Of a stretch of 64,000 bases of DNA, positions 8,404-17,203 are shown in pieces. The translations under genes were made by a program, and so were the position numbers. The DNA is taken from the NCBI GenBank assembly GCA_030263665.1, contig SZPK01000016.1, forward strand, positions 22,513 through 86,512, in the 5' to 3' direction. How positions within the stretch are numbered: position 1 is the stretch's first letter; every line of letters begins with the position of its first letter. The stretch is from Villigracilis sp024434165 (GTDB lineage: Bacteria > Chloroflexota > Anaerolineae > Anaerolineales > Villigracilaceae). Under the pieces are notes generated by a model, which was not told where the DNA came from, ran no database searches, and saw nothing but the letters and a program-made list of their open reading frames with translations.

Positions 8404-8742
8404 ATGGATATCGTACTTGCCATGCTGGTCACGCTTTCGCGCGGAATTCCGGGAGTCGTCGCCGCCGGAATCGCGCTGATTTTGATGATTCTGGCTCTCG
8501 TCCGCAAGGATGCGAGCATGATGGTGTTCGCCGCGCTGTTTGCCGTCCCATCCACGTATGTGTTCGGCGCATGGGCGGGTTTCCTGCTGGCGGTGCGGTT
8601 ATCCCCGCTCTTTTTGCTGGGGTCCGCATTTTTCATCAGCCGGGAAGAACCCATCTTTGCGTGGATATTGCCGCTGCCGGTCTTCGGTTTTCTGGTCTAT
8701 TTTCTGGTCACGCTGGTCGCCGCCGGTTTCTCCGGCGTGTAA
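8404..8742 (+). CDS. Small four-helix membrane protein, unknown function
   Basis: A 112-residue, very hydrophobic protein beginning at ATG 8404, shortly after the deaminase stop. About four membrane segments are visible with few charged residues between them. A longer in-frame opening extends upstream into the deaminase gene and is disregarded. The next gene encodes a similarly small membrane protein 8 nt downstream, so the two may form a complex. No family was recognised; membership in the deaminase operon is inferred from spacing only. Confidence 0.65.
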   Translation: MDIVLAMLVTLSRGIPGVVAAGIALILMILALVRKDASMMVFAALFAVPSTYVFGAWAGFLLAVRLSPLFLLGSAFFISREEPIFAWILPLPVFGFLVYFLVTLVAAGFSGV

Positions 8743-8750
8743 ATACCGAT

Positions 8751-9053
8751 ATGCTGATCCCTCTGCTCTTCTGGGCTTCCATTCCGCTTTCATTGCTGTT
8801 TTCAGCGTATGGGGTCTGGAAGGATAAATATTGGCTGGTCTTTCTCGGTGCGCTGTCCTTTCTGCCGGTTGCGTATTATCTCAACGGTTCGCCTTCATCG
8901 AATGGATACGCCATCCTGCTGCCGCTGTTCCAGGTTGGTTCGGCGGCGGCGGTAAAAGAAGGCAGTAAGGTTTGGGCGTGGATTTTGCTCCTGCCCGCCC
9001 TGCTGACCGTGCTTTGGTTCGTTGGCGTAATTTTGTATTACCAGCTCGCCTAA
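8751..9053 (+). CDS. Small membrane protein, unknown function; end lies in repeat
   Basis: A 100-residue protein with about four hydrophobic segments, similar in style to the preceding small membrane protein. The last codons and the stop (9045-9053) are supplied by the left terminus of MITE-like copy B, so the original C-terminus may have been changed by the insertion. No family recognised. It is probably co-transcribed with the deaminase. Confidence 0.6.
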   Translation: MLIPLLFWASIPLSLLFSAYGVWKDKYWLVFLGALSFLPVAYYLNGSPSSNGYAILLPLFQVGSAAAVKEGSKVWAWILLLPALLTVLWFVGVILYYQLA

Positions 9054-9171
9054 CGCGGCAGGACGCCCATTCATGTTTTTGCAAAATGTCCGGCACAGAG
9101 CCGCCCTTTCTTGCAGATTGGCTGCTGCTTTGCTCAAACGGGCTGTCCCTGCGGCGAATCGCGTAAGGTGA
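9045..9171 (-). mobile_element. MITE-like element, copy B, with target duplication
   Basis: The element is inverted relative to copy A and shares the terminal motif (TCGCCTAACGC on the left; GCGTAAGGTGA on the right) and long internal blocks. It is flanked by the 8-bp direct repeat ATTACCAG at 9037-9044 and 9172-9179, as expected of a target-site duplication. It sits between a small membrane protein gene and ade, giving the former its stop codon. Confidence 0.7.
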
Positions 9172-9214
9172 ATTACCAGGTTTCCTGATCTTCTATAGTT
9201 CGACGGAGAGATTT

Positions 9215-11005
9215 ATGACCCCTTCCACCAAGTTGACCGCTGCTCTCGTTGACGTTGCCATGGGGCGCGCGCCCGCCGACCTTGTCGTTCGCGGCGGGAA
9301 GTGGGTGAGCGTGCAATCGGGCGAGATCGTCCCGAATATTGATATTGCGGTGGTGCAGGGGCGCATCGCGTATGTCGGACGCGATGCCGGGCATACCATC
9401 GGCAGAAAGACGAAGGTCATTGAAGCCAAAGGCAGGTTCCTCGTTCCCGGTTTGCTGGATGCGCACATGCACGTCGAGTCGGGCATGGTCACGGTGACGG
9501 AATTCGTCCGTGCGGTGGCGGTGCGCGGCACGACCGGCATGTTCATTGATCCGCACGAGATTGCGAATGTCTTCGGTCTCAAGGGCGTCAAACTGATGGT
9601 GGATGAAGCGCAAAAACAGCCGATTCACGTTTGGGTGCAGATGCCCTCGTGCGTCCCATCCGCTCCGGGGTTGGAGACGCCCGGCTCCTCCATCGGACCG
9701 AAGGAAGTTGCCGAGGCGATGACGTGGAAGGGCATCATCGGCTTGGGCGAGATGATGAACTTCCCCGGTGTGTTCATGGGCGATAAGAAGATGCTGGATG
9801 AAATGTCCGCGACTCATGCGGCGGGCAAGGTCATCGGCGGGCATTATGCCTCGCCCGACCTGGGACTTCCTTTCCACGGCTATGTGGCTGGCGGCGCGGA
9901 GGACGACCACGAAGGCACACGGCTCGACGATGCGATTGCGCGCGTGCGGCAGGGCATGAAGGCGATGCTGCGATACGGTTCCGCCTGGTTCGACGTGGCG
10001 GCGCAGGTGAAAGCCATCACCGAAAAGAAACTGGATTCACGCCGCTTCATCCTGTGCACGGACGATTCTCACGCCGAGACGTTGACCCAGGAAGGTCACA
10101 TGGACCGCGTCCTGCGGCACGCCATCAGCGAGGGTCTGAACCCGATGACGGCGATTCAGATGATGACCATCAACACGGCGGAGCATTTCGGCGTAAGCAA
10201 AGAGATGGGCATGATCGCCCCGGGCCGCTGGGCGGATATTTTGCTGGTGGAAGACCTGATGCGCTTCAAAGCCGACATGGTGATCGCGAAGGGACAGGTC
10301 ATCGCGGAGAACGGCGAGTGGCAGGTCAAACTGCCCGCTGTAAAATATCCCAAGTGGGCAGCCAACTCCATTCGCATGAAGAGAAAACTTACAGCCGAGG
10401 ATTTTGTCCTTCGGACAAGAGCAGCCGACGGGTCCGAACTTGAAGCGCACGTGATCGGGGTCATCGAAAACCAGGCGCCGACCCGTCATCTCAGAATGAA
10501 AGTCAAAGCCGGGAACGGCGAAGTCAAAGCGGACCTGCGGCGCGACCTGGCAAAGATCGCGCTGGTGGAACGTCACCGCGCCACAGGGCAGGTGACGGTG
10601 GGGCTGGTGAGCGGGTTTGGCTTTACGCGCAAATGCGCCATCGGCTCGACGGTGGCGCACGACAGCCATCACATGATTGTGGTTGGCACGGACGATGAAA
10701 ACATGGCAATCGCCGCAAACGAACTGGCGAAGTGCGGCGGCGGTCAGGTGGTGGTGTTGGATGGCAGGGTGGTTGGACTGGTCGAGTTGAAGATCGCGGG
10801 GTTGATGTCCGTCGAACGCGCGGAGGTGGTCGCGAAGAAAGCCGCGACCGTGCTGGACGGCTTCAAGATGTGCGGCAGCGAGTTGAACAACCCGAACATG
10901 CAGTTGAGTTTAATGGCTCTGGTGGTCATCCCTGAATTGAGAATCTCCGATAAGGGACTGGTTGACGTGACGCAGTTCGATTTCGTCCCGGTGTTGGAAG
11001 ACTAA
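9215..11005 (+). CDS. ade: Adenine deaminase
   Basis: A 596-residue amidohydrolase matching Ade-type adenine deaminases in length and motif order. It has LLDAHMHVESGM with metal-binding His84 and His86, GTTGMFIDPHEIANV, GGHYASPD near 208, and the TDDSHAETL block near 285. The C-terminal half includes the family's typical GFGFTRKCAIGSTVAHDSHH block. The enzyme converts adenine to hypoxanthine and ammonia in the cytoplasm, feeding purines into salvage or catabolism. A GGAGAG ribosome binding site precedes the ATG. The neighbours (8-oxoguanine deaminase-like gene upstream, GntR regulator and YgeY-like hydrolase downstream) fit a purine-use island. Confidence 0.95.
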   Translation: MTPSTKLTAALVDVAMGRAPADLVVRGGKWVSVQSGEIVPNIDIAVVQGRIAYVGRDAGHTIGRKTKVIEAKGRFLVPGLLDAHMHVESGMVTVTEFVRAVAVRGTTGMFIDPHEIANVFGLKGVKLMVDEAQKQPIHVWVQMPSCVPSAPGLETPGSSIGPKEVAEAMTWKGIIGLGEMMNFPGVFMGDKKMLDEMSATHAAGKVIGGHYASPDLGLPFHGYVAGGAEDDHEGTRLDDAIARVRQGMKAMLRYGSAWFDVAAQVKAITEKKLDSRRFILCTDDSHAETLTQEGHMDRVLRHAISEGLNPMTAIQMMTINTAEHFGVSKEMGMIAPGRWADILLVEDLMRFKADMVIAKGQVIAENGEWQVKLPAVKYPKWAANSIRMKRKLTAEDFVLRTRAADGSELEAHVIGVIENQAPTRHLRMKVKAGNGEVKADLRRDLAKIALVERHRATGQVTVGLVSGFGFTRKCAIGSTVAHDSHHMIVVGTDDENMAIAANELAKCGGGQVVVLDGRVVGLVELKIAGLMSVERAEVVAKKAATVLDGFKMCGSELNNPNMQLSLMALVVIPELRISDKGLVDVTQFDFVPVLED

Positions 11006-11081
11006 AACACAGCCGCGGAGCGGCAGAGGGTGTCGTTGTTCAACCGCCTCTGTGATCTCTGTGGTGAAGAAAAGAGAAGTC

Positions 11082-11798
11082 ATGGCTAATTTTCCTTTCC
11101 AACGATTGCAGGCTGACCTGGCTGCGTTGATCAACAAAACACCTGCGGGGCAGCGCCTCCCTTCGGAGCCGGACCTTGCGAAGCAGTTGGGCGTTTCCCG
11201 CGCCACGCTGCGCGAAGCGATGCGTTCCTTTGAAACGCAGGGACTGATCCGCCGCCGTCAGGGATCGGGGACGTTCGTGGTCGGCAAGGTGCAGGCGCTC
11301 GACAGCGGGCTGGAGGTTTTGGAAAGCCTGGATACGATTGCGAAACGCATGGGGCTGGAGGTGTCGGTCAGCGATTTGAATGTCGAAACCGTCACCGCCG
11401 ATGAGGAACTCGCCGCGTCGTTCGGGATTTCAGCCGGTTCGAAACTGACGCGCGTACGCCGCGTCATCCGCGCCGAGAGCCGCCCGGTCGCCTATCTGGT
11501 GGATGTCCTGCCGGAGGATGTGCTTCAATCGAAGGACCTGCCTTCCGATTTCAACGGCTCGGTGCTGGACTTTTTGCTGAACCGCGGCGATGCGTTGACC
11601 TCCTCCCGCGCCAATGTCAGCGCCATCGGCGCCTCGGCGGATGTGGCGAAGCCCCTGGAGATTCAGCGCGGCGATGTGCTGCTGCACTTCAATGCGCTGC
11701 TGTTCGATGCCAACAGCCGCCTGGTGGATGCCTCGCTGAGTTATTTCATACCGGGGTATTTCCATTTTCATATCGTGAGGCGGGTGGGCGGCGGTTAA
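11082..11798 (+). CDS. GntR-family (HutC/UTRA-type) transcriptional regulator
   Basis: A 238-residue protein with a GntR winged helix-turn-helix at residues 1-70 (LPSEPDLAKQLGVSRATLREAMR and RRRQGSGTFV) and a C-terminal UTRA ligand-sensing domain from about 95 to 235. Start ATG 11082 is chosen over GTG 11052 because AAGAGAAG lies just upstream. Sitting between ade and the YgeY-like gene, it likely senses a purine or an intermediate and controls this island. Candidate operators are the GT...AC palindromes overlapping transcription starts at 6933-6943 and 19318-19333. The ligand is unknown. Confidence 0.88.
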   Translation: MANFPFQRLQADLAALINKTPAGQRLPSEPDLAKQLGVSRATLREAMRSFETQGLIRRRQGSGTFVVGKVQALDSGLEVLESLDTIAKRMGLEVSVSDLNVETVTADEELAASFGISAGSKLTRVRRVIRAESRPVAYLVDVLPEDVLQSKDLPSDFNGSVLDFLLNRGDALTSSRANVSAIGASADVAKPLEIQRGDVLLHFNALLFDANSRLVDASLSYFIPGYFHFHIVRRVGGG

Positions 11799-11824
11799 AA
11801 GCCGCACAGGGTTCTGGAACATTC

Positions 11825-11843
11825 GGCGGGTTGGAAACCCGCC
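11825..11843. repeat. Short perfect hairpin
   Basis: GGCGGGTT, GGA, AACCCGCC forms a perfect 8-bp stem between the regulator and the YgeY-like gene. It lacks a T-tract, so it looks like a dispersed palindromic repeat more than a terminator, though it may pause polymerase or protect mRNA. Confidence 0.5.
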
Positions 11844-11867
11844 CTTACGAAGCATCAAGGAGAAAAA

Positions 11868-13082
11868 ATGTCGGAAGTTGTAAAAGAGATTCAAAAGAAA
11901 GTGGCGGGATACCGCGAAGATATTATCCAGTTCATGCGCGATATCGTCGCCATCCCTTCGATGGAATCGCAGATCGGGGAAGTGGGAAAACGCATTCAGG
12001 CTGAGATGACCAAACTCGGCTTCGAGGAAGTCCGCTTTGACAGGATGGGGAACACCATCGGGCGCATCGGCAGCGGCAAACGCGTGCTGGTATATGACTC
12101 GCACATTGACACCGTCGGCATTGGCAACCCCGACTCCTGGCAGTGGGACCCGTTCATCGGGAAAGTGGAAGACGGCATTTTATACGCGCGCGGCGCATGC
12201 GACGAAAAGAACAGCACCCCCGGCATGGTGTACGGGCTTGCGATTGCGCGCGACCTCGGCTTGCTCAAGGATTATACGGTCTATTACTTCGGCAATATGG
12301 AAGAGGAATGCGACGGCATCGCCCCCAACACCTTTGTGGAAGTGGACCCGAAGGTCAAGCCGGATTTCGTCGTCATCGGCGAGCCGACGCGGATGCAGGT
12401 CTATCGCGGGCACAAGGGGCGCGTCGAGTTAAAGGTCACGTCCATCGGCAAGTCGGCGCACGCCGCCTCTCACCACCTGGGCGACAGCGCCCTCTACAAA
12501 ATGCTCAACGTCATCTCCGGCATCCGCGACCTGGACGCCCACCTGAAGACGCATGAGTTCCTCGGCAAAGGCACCATCATGGTGACCGACACGCGCATCA
12601 GCACTGCATCCATCAACGCCGTGCCGGACGGGTTCACCATCTTCATTGACCGCCGCCTGACATTCGGCGAAACGAAAGAGGAAGCCGCCCAGCAGGTGCG
12701 CGACCTGATCCCCGGCTACCTGCGCGACCAGATCACCGTGGAGGAACTGTTCTACGATACGCCGAGTTATACCGGCTTCGTATTCCCCGTAGATAAATAC
12801 TACCCCGCCTGGGCGCTGGAGGAATCGCATCCCATCGTGCAAGCCGGGCAGGAAACGATCCGCCAGTTGTGGAACGAGACCCGCCCGACCGGCAAGTGGA
12901 GCTTCTCCACGAACGGGACCTATTGGGCGGGGAAGGCGGGCATCCCCTCCATCGGTTTCGGTCCCGGCGATGAAATCTATGCCCATACCACCATGGACCA
13001 GGTCCCGTTGAAGGACTTGGTCGCCGCCACGGAGTTCTATGCGCTGTTCCCGGATATTTTGAGCAGGCACGCGCAAAAATAG
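11868..13082 (+). CDS. YgeY-type M20 metallohydrolase
   Basis: A 404-residue M20-family di-zinc hydrolase. Ligands are visible as DSHIDTVG (His79, Asp81), ACDEKNS (Asp112), the EEE run at 145-147, and a C-terminal His in the YAHTT block. Overall sequence is of the YgeY type, which in E. coli lies in the ygeWXY-yqeA purine region and is implicated in anaerobic breakdown of uric-acid-derived intermediates. An AAGGAG ribosome binding site precedes the ATG. Its neighbours here, two transcarbamylases and a carbamate kinase, repeat that association. The exact amide substrate is not shown by sequence. Confidence 0.87.
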   Translation: MSEVVKEIQKKVAGYREDIIQFMRDIVAIPSMESQIGEVGKRIQAEMTKLGFEEVRFDRMGNTIGRIGSGKRVLVYDSHIDTVGIGNPDSWQWDPFIGKVEDGILYARGACDEKNSTPGMVYGLAIARDLGLLKDYTVYYFGNMEEECDGIAPNTFVEVDPKVKPDFVVIGEPTRMQVYRGHKGRVELKVTSIGKSAHAASHHLGDSALYKMLNVISGIRDLDAHLKTHEFLGKGTIMVTDTRISTASINAVPDGFTIFIDRRLTFGETKEEAAQQVRDLIPGYLRDQITVEELFYDTPSYTGFVFPVDKYYPAWALEESHPIVQAGQETIRQLWNETRPTGKWSFSTNGTYWAGKAGIPSIGFGPGDEIYAHTTMDQVPLKDLVAATEFYALFPDILSRHAQK

Positions 13083-13090
13083 CGCACCCA

Positions 13091-13148
13091 TATACTTGTC
13101 CTATACACCTCTCTACTTTACCTGTTTACTTGTTTACCTGTTTATCCC
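13091..13148. repeat. Degenerate 8-bp-period repeat
   Basis: Tandem copies of an 8-mer close to TACCTGTT (TTACCTGT, TTACTTGT, TTACCTGT, TTATCCCA) occupy the gap between the YgeY-like gene and the transcarbamylase. The same degenerate period occurs inside the lycopene cyclase gene at 31144-31177. Confidence 0.6.
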
Positions 13149-13238
13149 ACCCCTTCCAAACCGCCAAAGAAGGATACATTAATGTCAAGGAGGTCCGTCT
13201 CATCGTCGAATCGTTGACAATTGAATAAGGAGGCTCAA

Positions 13239-14192
13239 ATGCGTAGTTTTGCTGGTCGTGACATCCTTTCGCTCAAGGAATTCGAAAGGAACGAGTTCTT
13301 CCACGTGTTCGATGTGGCTCAGAAAATGGAACCCATCGCACGCGCGCGCAGGAACACGGACTTGCTCAAGGAAAAAACGCTGGTGACGGCTTTCTACCAG
13401 CCCTCCACCCGCACGCGCCTGGCTCACGAAGCCGCCATGCACCGGCTGGGCGGACACGTCACCGGGTTTTCCGATGCAAAGATGACCCGCGCCGGGGACT
13501 TCTATCAGGAGTCCATCAAGGACACGGTCAAGATGCTGGAGTTCTACGGCGACGTCATTGTGATGCGTCACTTCCAGCAGGGCGCTCCGCATGAAGCCGC
13601 CCGCTGGGCAAGCATACCCATCATCAACGGCGGCGATGGCTGGGGCGAGCACCCAACCCAAATCCTCACCGACTTGTACACCGTCCTGCGGGAAAAAGGA
13701 CGCATTGACGGGTTGAAGTGGCTTGCCGTCGGCGATATGCGGATGCGGACGATGCACTCCCTCGGCTACGCCCTGAGCCAGTTCGACTGTCCCATCACGT
13801 TCGTATCCCCGCCGGATATGTCGCTCACCGGGGAATTCAAAGCCGAACTCCGCCAGTACAGCGTGAACTTCACCGAAGCAGACCACGTCGAAAAAGCGAT
13901 TCAAGACGCCGACGTGATTCTGGTGGAGCCGGTCGTCCAGCCCGATTACACAAAATCGCGCGATGAACGCGGCGCGCAGGTTGACCTGACCCCGGCGAAC
14001 TACAAGATCACGCGCGAACTGCTGACCTCGAAAGCCAAGCCGGACGCCATCCTGCTTCATTCCCTGCCGCGCATGGATGAAATTCCCACCGATGTGGATA
14101 TCACCCGCTGGTCGCGCTACTGGCAGGAAGCCTTCAACGGCGTGGTCATGCGCATGACGCTGCTGGCGCTTGTCCTCGGCGCGATGGAATAG
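13239..14192 (+). CDS. Aspartate-transcarbamylase-like carbamoyltransferase
   Basis: A 317-residue transcarbamylase of the aspartate carbamoyltransferase type. The phosphate-binding STRTR is at residues 56-60. FSDA, GDGWGEHPTQILTDLYT (about 130-146) and HSLPR (about 272-276) follow the PyrB order. The usual PyrB signature SFExA after STRTR reads LAHEAA here, and the 80s loop that carries the inter-subunit Lys is altered (AKMTRAGDFYQES), suggesting a changed acceptor. With YgeY, YgeW and carbamate kinase next to it, a catabolic role (phosphorolysis of a carbamoyl compound) is more likely than pyrimidine synthesis, though a housekeeping PyrB cannot be excluded. AAGGAGG precedes ATG 13239. Confidence 0.8.
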   Translation: MRSFAGRDILSLKEFERNEFFHVFDVAQKMEPIARARRNTDLLKEKTLVTAFYQPSTRTRLAHEAAMHRLGGHVTGFSDAKMTRAGDFYQESIKDTVKMLEFYGDVIVMRHFQQGAPHEAARWASIPIINGGDGWGEHPTQILTDLYTVLREKGRIDGLKWLAVGDMRMRTMHSLGYALSQFDCPITFVSPPDMSLTGEFKAELRQYSVNFTEADHVEKAIQDADVILVEPVVQPDYTKSRDERGAQVDLTPANYKITRELLTSKAKPDAILLHSLPRMDEIPTDVDITRWSRYWQEAFNGVVMRMTLLALVLGAME

Positions 14193-14200
14193 GAGAAGCA

Positions 14201-14464
14201 ATGACAGGCATTTCAGAAGACCTCCGCAAGAAATACGGCGCGGCAAGCGCGGAACAAAAACTGCTCGTCCTGCGGCGCGAACTGTTGCGGCCCATCATCA
14301 CCGTCGAATCCTCGGCGCACCTCCTGCAAACCGCCAGCGACAGCATTTGCGGCTGCCTGCCCGAAGAAGTCAGCGCGGACGAATTCAGGAACACCGTCAA
14401 ATGGCTGTCTGAAGCGGCGCGCGACCTCCATCAGATTCTGGATGCGCTGACCGAAGACGCATAG
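14201..14464 (+). CDS. Small helical protein resembling a HisKA dimerisation segment
   Basis: An 87-residue protein with AGGAG upstream of its ATG and only 8 nt from the preceding stop, so it is translated from the same message. Residues 25-45 (RRELLRPIITVESSAHLLQ) resemble the histidine-kinase dimerisation helix around the H-box, but the phospho-accepting His is absent (Arg-Pro-Ile in the place of His-Glu-Leu/Arg-Thr-Pro). Two Cys lie near residues 50-52. No ATPase domain follows. It may be a structural remnant or small partner protein. Function unknown. Confidence 0.6.
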   Translation: MTGISEDLRKKYGAASAEQKLLVLRRELLRPIITVESSAHLLQTASDSICGCLPEEVSADEFRNTVKWLSEAARDLHQILDALTEDA

Positions 14465-14611
14465 CAGTCCCGCCTGGCGGACCGCATCTTTCCCCGCCCC
14501 GGGCTGGTTCCATCCATCGAGCGCGCGCAACCCGAAAGCGCGTGCATCCGCCAAACAGGTTCACGGAAACGCCGGTGAACACAGAGTTTGTATTGTCGAA
14601 TTTTAGAAACC

Positions 14612-15136
14612 ATGAAAATCATTGAAATCCGCCGACATTCCATCCGCTCGCTGGGGGAGGACCATCTCAATCAAAAAGGGGTTGCGCTGGCTCGCAGCGT
14701 CGGGCAGGGCTTGGGTCCGTTCGACTTCGTGGCGACCTCCATGCTCCCGCGCGCGTACGAGACCGCCATCGCCATGGGATTTGCCGTCCATGAACAGAAC
14801 GAATTGATGAATACCTACGGCGGCGCGGTCGAACGTGAAGCGCCCTGGCCCCTGCCGTTCTATCACTATTCCGAGATCGTCAGGCAGGAAGGCGCCGCCG
14901 CACAATACGCCTATCGCTTGATGGATTACTACATGGACATCCTCGGCAGGATCCCCGAAGGCGGCTCGGCGCTGGTCGTCAATCATGGCGGCGTGGTGGA
15001 ACTGGGCGTGGTCGCCTGCCTGCCTCAAACAGACTTCCTGCCCTGGGGCGACCCCGCGGACTATTGCGAAGGGGCACGCCTGTTCTGGGAAGACGGCCGG
15101 TTCGTGAGCGGCGAAGTGCTGCGCGTTGCCAAATGA
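14612..15136 (+). CDS. Histidine phosphatase superfamily protein
   Basis: A 174-residue protein with an N-terminal RRHSIRS (His9 is the predicted phospho-accepting His; the family consensus is RHG) and a second His in VVNHGGVVELG near 127, the acid/base region of phosphoglycerate-mutase-like phosphatases. It sits between the two transcarbamylase genes of the purine island. Gly of RHG is replaced by Ser, seen in some divergent members. The substrate is unknown. No clear Shine-Dalgarno sequence is visible before ATG 14612; an upstream in-frame start is possible but would add unlike residues. Confidence 0.72.
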   Translation: MKIIEIRRHSIRSLGEDHLNQKGVALARSVGQGLGPFDFVATSMLPRAYETAIAMGFAVHEQNELMNTYGGAVEREAPWPLPFYHYSEIVRQEGAAAQYAYRLMDYYMDILGRIPEGGSALVVNHGGVVELGVVACLPQTDFLPWGDPADYCEGARLFWEDGRFVSGEVLRVAK

Positions 15137-15197
15137 AAAATCAAATTCGTGCATTGCAATCATCAATGACGATAAAAAGACAAAAGGAGATTAAAGT

Positions 15198-16187
15198 ATG
15201 CAAACAAATTTTCGCGGTCGTGATTTCATCGGCGATCTCGACTTCACCAAAGAGGAAGTCGAAACCGTCCTGGACGTAGCCTGGGATCTGAAACGCAAGC
15301 GCGCGCTGGGCGAACCGCACGCCTATCTGCGCGATAAGGTCCTGGCGATGCTGTTCTTCTTTTCGTCCACCCGCACGCGCGGATCGTTCGAAGCGGGAAT
15401 GGCACAACTCGGCGGGCATGCCGCTTTCATTGACAGCAACACCACCCAGATCGCGCACGGCGATACGCCGGTGGAGATCGGCGAAATCTTCGGGCGCTAT
15501 TTCGACGGCATCGCCATCCGTCACTGCGATTTCGGCGACGGCAACAAATACCTGAACGATGTCGCCAAATCCAGCCGCGCGCCGGTGCTGAACATGCAAT
15601 GCGACATTTACCATCCCTTCCAGTGCCTCGCGGATTTAATGACCATCATGGAAAAGAAGGGACGCGACCTGCGCAGGAAGAAGATCGTCGTTTCATGGGC
15701 GTACGCCGCCTCGTACCTCAAGCCGATTTCCGTGCCGCAGTCGCTGATTCTGCAAATGCCGCGCTTTGGCATGGATGTGACGCTGGCATATCCGCCGGGC
15801 TTCCAGTTGATGCCCGATATTGTGGAGCAGGCGAAGGAACAGGCGAAGATCGCCGGCACAGCCTTTGAAATTATCGAAGACAAAGACGGCATGACCGAAG
15901 CCTGCAAGGATGCCGACGTGATCTACGCCAAATCCTGGGGTCCGCTGTTGACCACCAACGATAAGACCGAAGGCAAGAAACTCCAGGATTCGTTCAAGAA
16001 TTGGATCATGGACGATGCCAAACTCAAGGTGGCGAAGAAGGACTGCATCTACATGCACCCGCTTCCCGCCGACCGCGACATCGAAGTCACCAGCGCCGTG
16101 CTGGACGGTCCGAACTCGGTCGTCTTCGACGAAGCCGAAAACCGCCTGCACGCTCAGAAGGCGGTGATGGCGCTTGCCATGTCGTAG
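15198..16187 (+). CDS. ygeW: Knotted carbamoyltransferase, YgeW-type
   Basis: A 329-residue transcarbamylase of the knotted (YgeW/AOTCase/SOTCase) branch. The carbamoyl-phosphate loop is FFFSSTRTRGSFEAG around residues 53-67. HPFQCLADLMT, the proline-rich SYLKPISVPQ loop (about 175-184), AKSWGP and HPLPADRD (about 291-298) fit YgeW-like enzymes better than OTCase or ATCase. YgeW is linked to purine catabolism in E. coli; the family contains ureidoglycine or oxamate transcarbamylases. Followed directly by carbamate kinase, it would deliver carbamoyl phosphate for ATP formation. AGGAG precedes the ATG. Confidence 0.88.
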   Translation: MQTNFRGRDFIGDLDFTKEEVETVLDVAWDLKRKRALGEPHAYLRDKVLAMLFFFSSTRTRGSFEAGMAQLGGHAAFIDSNTTQIAHGDTPVEIGEIFGRYFDGIAIRHCDFGDGNKYLNDVAKSSRAPVLNMQCDIYHPFQCLADLMTIMEKKGRDLRRKKIVVSWAYAASYLKPISVPQSLILQMPRFGMDVTLAYPPGFQLMPDIVEQAKEQAKIAGTAFEIIEDKDGMTEACKDADVIYAKSWGPLLTTNDKTEGKKLQDSFKNWIMDDAKLKVAKKDCIYMHPLPADRDIEVTSAVLDGPNSVVFDEAENRLHAQKAVMALAMS

Positions 16188-16188
16188 T

Positions 16189-16231
16189 ATGTCATTGCGA
16201 GTGGCGCTGAAAGCGCCACTCGCAATGACAT
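16189..16231. repeat. Perfect 20-bp palindrome between ygeW and carbamate kinase
   Basis: Two exactly complementary 20-nt arms (16189-16208 and 16212-16231) are separated by GAA. The arm begins ATGTCATTGCGAGTGG, a composition typical of dispersed palindromic repeats. There is no T-tract, so it probably does not terminate; it could set the ratio of the flanking mRNAs. Confidence 0.8.
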
Positions 16232-16251
16232 GAAAATAAGGAGATTTATCA

Positions 16252-17202
16252 ATGACCAAACTCGCTGTAATCGCCGTCGGCGGCAACTCGCTCATCAAGG
16301 ATGACAAACACGTCAGCGTGGAAGACCAGATGGAAGCCCTGCGCGAAACCGCCCATCACATCGCGGACATGATCGAAGCGGGCTGGGACCTCGCCATCGG
16401 TCACGGCAATGGACCGCAGGTCGGGTTCATTTTGAGGCGCTCGGAGATCGCCGCCAAAGTGGAAGGGATGCACGAAGTCCCGCTGGATGTGTGCGGCGCG
16501 GATTCACAGGGCGCCATCGGCTATGAGTTTCAGCAGGCATTGCAGAACGAATATCGCAAGCGCGGCATCCAAAAAGGCGCGGCGACCGTCATCACGCAGA
16601 TGCTGGTGGATAAGAACGACCCCGCCTTCCAGAAACCGTCCAAGCCCATCGGCTCGTTCATGGACGAAGCCGAAGCGAAGAAAAGGGAATCGGAGATGGG
16701 CTGGTCGGTGGTCGAGGATGCAGGCAGGGGGTGGAGAAGAGTTGTGGCATCCCCGCTGCCGAAACGAATCATCGAACTGGAGTCGGTCAAGTTGCTGCTC
16801 AACGCGGGCATGACCGTGATCACGGTGGGCGGGGGCGGCATCCCGGTCATTGACAAGGGCGACGGCACGCTGCAAGGCACCGCCGCCGTCATTGACAAGG
16901 ACTTTGCCTCATCCCTGCTGGCGCAGGAGCTCGGCGCGGAATTGTTCCTGATCGCCACCGCCGTGGAAAAGGTTGCCATCAACTTCGGCAAGCCCGACCA
17001 AAAATGGCTCGACAAAATGACGCTCGCCGAAGCCAAACAGTATCTTGCCGAGGGCACACACTTTGCTAAAGGCTCGATGGCGCCGAAGATTCAAGCCATC
17101 ATCTGGTTCCTGGAGAACGGCGGCAAGCAGGCGTTGATCACGAATCCCGAAAACATTGGGCGCGCCCTGAAAGGCGAGACGGGAACCTGGATTGTTCCGT
17201 AA
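16252..17202 (+). CDS. arcC: Carbamate kinase
   Basis: A 316-residue amino-acid-kinase-fold protein matching carbamate kinases: VAVGGNSLI-like N-terminus (AVGGNSLIK, residues 8-16), GHGNGPQVG near 50, and VGGGGIPV near 193. It makes ATP from carbamoyl phosphate and ADP, releasing carbamate. It follows ygeW after a 64-nt gap containing a perfect palindrome and has AAGGAG upstream. Gene context equals E. coli yqeA, so it is the likely energy-yielding step of this purine island. A stand-alone arginine deiminase pathway is not seen nearby. Confidence 0.95.
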   Translation: MTKLAVIAVGGNSLIKDDKHVSVEDQMEALRETAHHIADMIEAGWDLAIGHGNGPQVGFILRRSEIAAKVEGMHEVPLDVCGADSQGAIGYEFQQALQNEYRKRGIQKGAATVITQMLVDKNDPAFQKPSKPIGSFMDEAEAKKRESEMGWSVVEDAGRGWRRVVASPLPKRIIELESVKLLLNAGMTVITVGGGGIPVIDKGDGTLQGTAAVIDKDFASSLLAQELGAELFLIATAVEKVAINFGKPDQKWLDKMTLAEAKQYLAEGTHFAKGSMAPKIQAIIWFLENGGKQALITNPENIGRALKGETGTWIVP

Positions 17203-17203
17203 T

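Noticed and set aside
16189..16231. Intrinsic terminator between ygeW and carbamate kinase
   Set aside because: The stem is perfect but is followed by GAAAATAAGG, not by a T-tract, and the next ribosome binding site is immediate.
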